From the NCBI GenBank assembly GCA_934096585.1, contig CAKOMG010000007.1, positions 1 through 64,000 of the forward strand: a DNA stretch of 64,000 bases. The letters run 5' to 3'. The DNA comes from an uncultured Bacilli bacterium. GTDB lineage: Bacteria; Bacillota_I; Bacilli_A; ML615J-28; CAG-698. The notes under the pieces are model-generated. The model was not told where the DNA came from and did not search any database. It was given only the letters and a program-made list of their open reading frames with translations. This document shows positions 59,060-64,000 of this stretch, one piece after another; the first letter of the stretch is position 1, and each line of letters opens with the position of its first letter. Made by a program: the position numbers and the translations under genes.

Positions 59060-59078
59060 AGGCTGTTAATCACAGCCT
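59060..59078 (-). terminator. intrinsic terminator after the ABC-FtsX gene
   Basis: Stem AGGCTG / CAGCCT with a 7-base loop, minus strand followed by TTATTTAG. The hairpin overlaps the stop codon of the gene at 59077. Moderate strength. Confidence 0.55.
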
Positions 59079-62049
59079 ATTTTCTATTTTTAAATGTAAC
59101 AAATATACTCAATAACATTGAGCATATAAACATTACTGATGATAAAACTATAGCATAAATTATAGCTTCATTTGTAAACATTAATCTATATCTATAAATT
59201 GTTAGTCCATTATCAAATGTATAAGCAAATAAACCATTTATAACATTTGTAAATAACCTAGATAACCCTATTGCGGAAAAACAAATTATTAATGCCATCC
59301 CAAGATAAGTTACAAAATGAAGTAGATATATATGCATTGGTCTTACACCTAACATTGACAATCTTGTCATCGTGCCTTTTTCTTTATTTTCTTTTAAATA
59401 TATAAATCCTAAAGCAATTAATGAAGCCATTCCTAAAAGGAATAGATACATACTACTGATAATCTCTAAAATATAATTACCTGAATTGGTATTATCAAAT
59501 GTATAATAATCTGAAAATAAATAATAAAGTGATAAGTTTCCAAGATTCTTTTCTATATATGATTCATCTAAAACAATTTTTCTAATCACTGTACTAGTCA
59601 TATATACAGTTCCAACTTCTTTAACATTACCTAAAGAATCAAATGTAGGTTCCGCAAAGCCAAATGTTACTCCTTCATTTACAAAGTAGTATGTGCCACC
59701 TATTTCTTGAAGTTCATAGTTTGGATACAATGATGCTAATCCATCACCATCTACTTCAGCGTATGTTTCTCCTTTTCCATCAACAAACTCAAGATAAGCA
59801 CTTGGCATATTGTCAATTGGTGATAATGAATATCCTAAATTATATAACTTAACAAACAGTGCTTTAATTTCAGAAACTGTCATTCCTTTTACATCAATTG
59901 TCATAGTTCTCGCTTGGCTATATATATTGCTATAAATAGTTTGATACAAATTATTACTAGCATAAAATAATCCATTGCTTGTGTTTTTTGCTAAACCAAC
60001 TATTTTTGCTTTTGTATATATGTTTCCAAATCCATTATTATATTCTAATGTAATTTCTTGGTTTGCTATTTGCGCAAAACTATTTCTTTGATTTAATAAA
60101 TTATCAAAAGATAATGTTGGAAATAATTGTCTTGCAAGTTGCAATGTTAAAATAATTTCATTATCTTTTAATTCGTCTTCATCAGTTGATAGAGCTATCA
60201 GTCTATTTTCATAGTCGATTGTTAAATTATCTTCATGACCAAACAACTCATATTGTTGATGAGTACCCTTTGAACCTGATTTTTCACGATCATACATTTC
60301 AATTGCATTTGTTGAATAATCGTATTCTCCAAGAAAGGCCTGAACATTGCTATTACTTAGTTTAAAGGTTTCATCATTTAAAATTACATTCATTGTACCT
60401 GTTTGAAAAATATTATAATAAAAGGCATGGCCAACAGAACTTTGAAGTGGTTCTTGTAAAACCACATAACCAAATGGTTGTGATTTTATTGAATTCATAA
60501 ATATTGCATATTTATCATTGTCTTGATTTTTGAAATATGATTTATACTTATATTTCATTTGGTCGTAACTATAATCGTAATAATCTAACTGGTGTGTATT
60601 AATTACCCCAACAACTTTATAATGAACAGGATCACCAATATAATAATCAGTTGTGCCATTTGTGTATACTCCATAATTATCAAATATCACAAAATCAACA
60701 TCATATATGTCTTCCATTTTAACTTGATCTATTGATGTATAACCAAACTCTTGATAATTATTGCATAAATACTGCCATGCAACTACATCAGCTATCAATA
60801 TTTCTTCTTTATTATTAGGATTTGGAAGCTTACTATGAGAATATAATTCATAGTTAATATTTTTATTATATAAATAATAAATATAATCAGTTGTACTTAA
60901 TTGCTCCCAATAAAAATATCTTCCTCCTCTTGAATAACTCATCGTCTTTTGATTAGATACACCATCAATAAGTAACTTATTATTTAGAGAATCATTAGTA
61001 CCATATTGTATATTAAAGTCACTTAAAGTATTCTCAATAATTTTAGCATCTACATCATTTAACTTCATATCTCCAGTGTAGACATTTTTAATAGTAAAAT
61101 AAGGATCTTTAATATTTCCTCGTTTAATAACATTATACTTAGTAACATTATTTTTTATTGATGTAGCAATAGAACGATCAACATTAAAGTTAAAATTAGG
61201 TGTACCAAAATTATCATATTCATTCTTTACTTTAATGCCCGCAACAGCAAGATTAGTAACTGTTATAGCAGCCATAAATAATAACATAACAAATAGATTA
61301 ATGGCTAATCCCTTTTTTAAATGATTAAAAAGAATAGGCATTAAAGCAAACTTTTTAGTCTTTCTTTCTGGTAATTCTCTTGCCTTATTATTTGTTTCAT
61401 GATATGTAATATCTTCAACTACTTCACCATCAACAAATCGAACCATACGATCAGCATATTGTGTTGCTTTTTTAATATCATGAGTTACTAAAATAACTAA
61501 TTTATCCTTTGATATGTCTTTAAATAATTGAAATATTTTATGAGCATTTTTAGTATCCAAAGCACTAGTTGGTTCATCCGCAAAAATTATTTTACAGTTT
61601 TTTATTAAAGCTCTAGCTATAGCAACTCTTTGCTTTTCCCCACCAGAAAGTGATTTAACTTTTTTATGTTCAAATCCTTTTAATCCTACTTGTTCTAAAG
61701 CTTCACTAATACTTGCTTTGTTATTTTGTATATTCATACATAATTTTAAGTTTTCTTCAACTGTTAAAAATTCAAATAAAGAATTTTTTTGAAATACGAA
61801 AGCACTTGTGAAGTTTCTATAATCCACTATTTCTTTATAACTTTTTTTCTTTAAATCAGCTCCATCGATCAATACTTTTCCTTTAAAATCCATATCCATA
61901 GATCCTAAGATATTTAGTAAAGTCGTTTTTCCACATCCACTTTTTCCCGCAATAATTGTGAGACCCGTTTCACCAAATGTAAGGTTTAAATTGGGGATTA
62001 TATCTTTTCCCTTACGATAACTCTTTTTAAGATTTTGTATTTCTATCAT
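59077..62049 (-). CDS. ABC-FtsX fusion protein (MacB-like) with large extracytoplasmic domain
   Basis: A 990-residue protein. Residues 1-222 form an ATPase of the LolD/MacB type: Walker A GKSGCGKTT, signature LSGGEKQRVAIAR, Walker B IIFADEPTSALD and H-loop VTHD. One span lies at about 235-258, then a very large outside region (about 260-865, rich in Tyr and Asn), then three spans (about 867-890, 915-940, 955-985) of the FtsX type. This one-plus-three layout is that of MacB mechanotransmission transporters, not of ten-span BceB. In Gram-positive bacteria such proteins drive envelope processes or resistance instead of true transport. It starts 2 bases after a similar gene upstream. Confidence 0.85.
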   Translation of the reverse strand: MIEIQNLKKSYRKGKDIIPNLNLTFGETGLTIIAGKSGCGKTTLLNILGSMDMDFKGKVLIDGADLKKKSYKEIVDYRNFTSAFVFQKNSLFEFLTVEENLKLCMNIQNNKASISEALEQVGLKGFEHKKVKSLSGGEKQRVAIARALIKNCKIIFADEPTSALDTKNAHKIFQLFKDISKDKLVILVTHDIKKATQYADRMVRFVDGEVVEDITYHETNNKARELPERKTKKFALMPILFNHLKKGLAINLFVMLLFMAAITVTNLAVAGIKVKNEYDNFGTPNFNFNVDRSIATSIKNNVTKYNVIKRGNIKDPYFTIKNVYTGDMKLNDVDAKIIENTLSDFNIQYGTNDSLNNKLLIDGVSNQKTMSYSRGGRYFYWEQLSTTDYIYYLYNKNINYELYSHSKLPNPNNKEEILIADVVAWQYLCNNYQEFGYTSIDQVKMEDIYDVDFVIFDNYGVYTNGTTDYYIGDPVHYKVVGVINTHQLDYYDYSYDQMKYKYKSYFKNQDNDKYAIFMNSIKSQPFGYVVLQEPLQSSVGHAFYYNIFQTGTMNVILNDETFKLSNSNVQAFLGEYDYSTNAIEMYDREKSGSKGTHQQYELFGHEDNLTIDYENRLIALSTDEDELKDNEIILTLQLARQLFPTLSFDNLLNQRNSFAQIANQEITLEYNNGFGNIYTKAKIVGLAKNTSNGLFYASNNLYQTIYSNIYSQARTMTIDVKGMTVSEIKALFVKLYNLGYSLSPIDNMPSAYLEFVDGKGETYAEVDGDGLASLYPNYELQEIGGTYYFVNEGVTFGFAEPTFDSLGNVKEVGTVYMTSTVIRKIVLDESYIEKNLGNLSLYYLFSDYYTFDNTNSGNYILEIISSMYLFLLGMASLIALGFIYLKENKEKGTMTRLSMLGVRPMHIYLLHFVTYLGMALIICFSAIGLSRLFTNVINGLFAYTFDNGLTIYRYRLMFTNEAIIYAIVLSSVMFICSMLLSIFVTFKNRK

Positions 62050-62051
62050 TT

Positions 62052-64000
62052 TTATAAATCCTTTATAATTTCAATTGGACTCTTTCTACATATTGAAAGA
62101 ACCATAATTGTAAGTGAAATAATCATTATTGAATATATTATTAAATCCCATTTAAATATATTCATATTGGAAATATAGAAAAATTCATATTCCAATAATT
62201 CTTGCGTAGATGTGTATACTAAATTAGTAACAACTACTGGATACACAACTTTGATAATGACTAACGATATAATTATACCTGTTATAATATACATAATTGT
62301 TTCAATCAAATATGGAACAATTATTGGGAATTTACTGATACCAAATGAATATTTAATGCCTATTTTTTTCTTCTCAATATTTAAAGTCATAGAATTGATA
62401 ATATAAGCAAATACCATCATAATGACAATCATGGTAATTAAAAACTCAATCATTACATATTTGGAACTTGAACATCTTTCCCAAGTCGCTTTAGCATATG
62501 CAAATGATGCATTAACCACATTTTCATTTTTTAATACTTCATCATATATAGAACTATCTTTTTCGATTAAAAAACGACATCCAGATTGACGTTCTGCCAA
62601 TTTTTTGAACATATTTTCTTTTACTACTACTTCTCCATTAACACCATAAATATCAGAGTCGACATCATTTTTATAAACATAAGCTAAATATCCACTAAAA
62701 CTATATCTGTTTGTTGAAAAACAAATGAATGTAAAAGATTTAACTGATCTAATGTCTTGTTTATCCAAGGTTAAAAAGTCTTCCCACATTGTTTGTGAAG
62801 CCATACAATATCTATCTGATACTTCAGAAGAAGTAAATGAATAGTGATCACCATAAACATATCTATATGAATCAGTAGTATTAAATAATTTTACTGCTAC
62901 ATATCCTGTTTTTGAATACATTTGTCCATTCCCATCTTTGGGATAAACATTATATTTAACTTCTTCTACAAAATATTTTCGATGATTCATTATATATTTA
63001 ACGCCAGAAAATGAAGTATATACAGCATTATATATTGATAAATTTTCTTCAAATGCTAAACGTTCTAAGTCATTACTAAAATCACTACGCAAAAAATCTT
63101 TGTAGTTAGTGGAAATAATACCAATGATTTCATAATCTTCCCCACAAATATTTATATAATCACCAACTTCTTTTCTTTCGCCATAATAAAATTCATAACT
63201 TGCTTGAATATAATCTGTAATAGCTATTTCTGCTTTATCTGTTACATTTCCAAGCGCAGGATATTCTCCTTCAGTAACTTTTATTTTATTAGTATTATCA
63301 ACAACGATATTATATATTACCGGTTGATAAAAACTACTTGCATCCATCCATCTTTCCGCAATAGGAATATAGGTTGAATATAGTTCATATAAATTATTTT
63401 CATTATATTTTTCTTCAATTTGGAAATATTCTTCTTCAGAATAATAAACACTATATCCACTCTTTTCATTTGATATTTTAACATAGTTACTACCATATTT
63501 TTCTTGATAATCATAATAACTAGTGGCAATGTCAAAATATGCATATCCGCATAATATACTACCTATTACAGGAATTAATATTAACATAATAAAGATAGCT
63601 AGGCTTCTTGCCAAACTATTTCTAATAAAACCTGTTGTAAATTTTAATTGTTGAGAAAAAGTCACATCAGGTTTTTTAAAATCTGTTGATTTTTCTAATG
63701 ATGGATCATATATATTAATTGCTTCATTTATTGTTGTATCACTTAATACATGGCCATCTTCAATTGCTATGATTCTATCTCCATATTCATGAGCAGCATC
63801 ATCATCATGAGTAATTACAACTACAAGCCTATCTTTACTAATATCTTTCAATAAGTCCATTACTATCTTAGTATTTTTTGAATCTAAGTTACCAGTTGGT
63901 TCATCTGCTAAAATCATTGCAGAATCCTTAACTAATGCTCTAGCTATAGCAACACGTTGCATTTGTCCTGATGAAATTTCTGTGACTTTAGAATACTTTA
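62052..64000 (-). CDS. ABC-FtsX fusion protein (MacB-like), partial at window edge
   Basis: At least 649 residues are visible; the N-terminal part with Walker A lies beyond 64000. The frame is open to the edge, and its first visible part reads into the signature motif (SSGQMQRVAIARAL), which is followed by Walker B MILADEPTGNLD and the H-loop VITHDDD. A Met codon at 63960-63962 is inside the signature, so it is not the real start. After a span near residues 120-142 of the visible part comes an outside region of about 350 residues, then three FtsX spans near the end. It is paired with the next gene (2-base gap), so the two may form a heterodimer. Confidence 0.85.
   Translation of the reverse strand, partial: KYSKVTEISSGQMQRVAIARALVKDSAMILADEPTGNLDSKNTKIVMDLLKDISKDRLVVVITHDDDAAHEYGDRIIAIEDGHVLSDTTINEAINIYDPSLEKSTDFKKPDVTFSQQLKFTTGFIRNSLARSLAIFIMLILIPVIGSILCGYAYFDIATSYYDYQEKYGSNYVKISNEKSGYSVYYSEEEYFQIEEKYNENNLYELYSTYIPIAERWMDASSFYQPVIYNIVVDNTNKIKVTEGEYPALGNVTDKAEIAITDYIQASYEFYYGERKEVGDYINICGEDYEIIGIISTNYKDFLRSDFSNDLERLAFEENLSIYNAVYTSFSGVKYIMNHRKYFVEEVKYNVYPKDGNGQMYSKTGYVAVKLFNTTDSYRYVYGDHYSFTSSEVSDRYCMASQTMWEDFLTLDKQDIRSVKSFTFICFSTNRYSFSGYLAYVYKNDVDSDIYGVNGEVVVKENMFKKLAERQSGCRFLIEKDSSIYDEVLKNENVVNASFAYAKATWERCSSSKYVMIEFLITMIVIMMVFAYIINSMTLNIEKKKIGIKYSFGISKFPIIVPYLIETIMYIITGIIISLVIIKVVYPVVVTNLVYTSTQELLEYEFFYISNMNIFKWDLIIYSIMIISLTIMVLSICRKSPIEIIKDL

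Noticed and set aside
1..64000. Recoded TGA (Trp) as in Mycoplasma
   Set aside because: TGA ends genes here (30806-30808 and 13394-13396), and tryptophan is encoded by TGG throughout the long genes.
1..64000. CRISPR arrays, transposases, phage genes, tRNA or rRNA genes
   Set aside because: No regularly spaced direct repeats, no DDE or recombinase motifs and no cloverleaf or ribosomal RNA sequences were seen on reading both strands.

Overview
This is a low-GC, gene-dense window from what looks like a Firmicutes/Bacilli-type chromosome. Supporting this are strong AGGAGG-type ribosome binding sites, lipobox lipoproteins, CUT1 sugar importers and no outer-membrane genes. TGA is a real stop codon here (for example it ends the genes at 30806 and 13394), so the code is standard and not that of Mycoplasma. 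An uncultured, host-associated member of the Erysipelotrichia or of wall-less-related Bacilli lineages is my best guess; the rank below Bacilli is inference. Almost every gene lies on the minus strand. I see no rRNA, tRNA, insertion sequence, phage gene or CRISPR array, and no gene-free stretch over 300 bases.

Region 1 (about 3.2-32.6 kb, all minus strand) is a large locus for cell-wall amino sugar salvage. The first operon (GH20 hexosaminidase, a giant membrane-anchored solute-binding protein, two permeases, a beta-propeller/TPR protein, a YIP1 protein, a DUF5696 protein and two more permeases) runs from 32647 to 16712 and ends at a clear terminator. Next come GH3 NagZ-like, NagB and a tandem GNAT protein, then a separately promoted lipoprotein solute-binding protein. 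The last operon is DUF624, NamZ, a very unusual 1177-residue fusion (NagZ + MupG + MurK/NagK-like kinase), AnmK, MurQ and an alpha/beta hydrolase. A 958-residue Ig-like lipoprotein with its own promoter follows.

Region 2 (32.9-37.7 kb) handles the peptide half of peptidoglycan. It encodes a fusion of diaminopimelate decarboxylase and M19 dipeptidase, an AmiE-like serine hydrolase, an S66 LD-carboxypeptidase, and the tRNA-modification enzyme QueH. The two regions together would take imported muropeptides, strip and trim the peptide, turn released meso-DAP into lysine, split the disaccharides from either end, phosphorylate the sugars, and feed fructose-6-phosphate into glycolysis. The one step I cannot find is the GlcNAc-6-phosphate deacetylase (NagA). 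The importer ATPase is also absent from the window, and no dedicated transcription regulator is present.

Region 3 (37.8-49.6 kb) is a long, tightly packed operon: CPBP protease, AroB, AroC, AroE-AroK fusion, AroA, dUTPase, two MgtE magnesium channels (one with a duplicated N-domain), DusB, an SGNH-hydrolase lipoprotein and a small unknown protein. A small chorismate mutase is divergent from it. Region 4 (49.6-64 kb) holds a pyridoxamine kinase, a four-TM membrane protein, a SpoIID/LytB lipoprotein, a small plus-strand membrane protein, pyruvate kinase, a heterodimeric ABC exporter with one degenerate ATP site, and two ABC-FtsX/MacB-like fusion proteins. The last of these runs off the right edge.

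Regulation visible in sequence: well-formed sigma-A promoters, several with 15-17 base operator-like inverted repeats placed 8 bases upstream of the -35 box, one near-consensus cre-like site overlapping a -35 box, and nine good intrinsic terminators.
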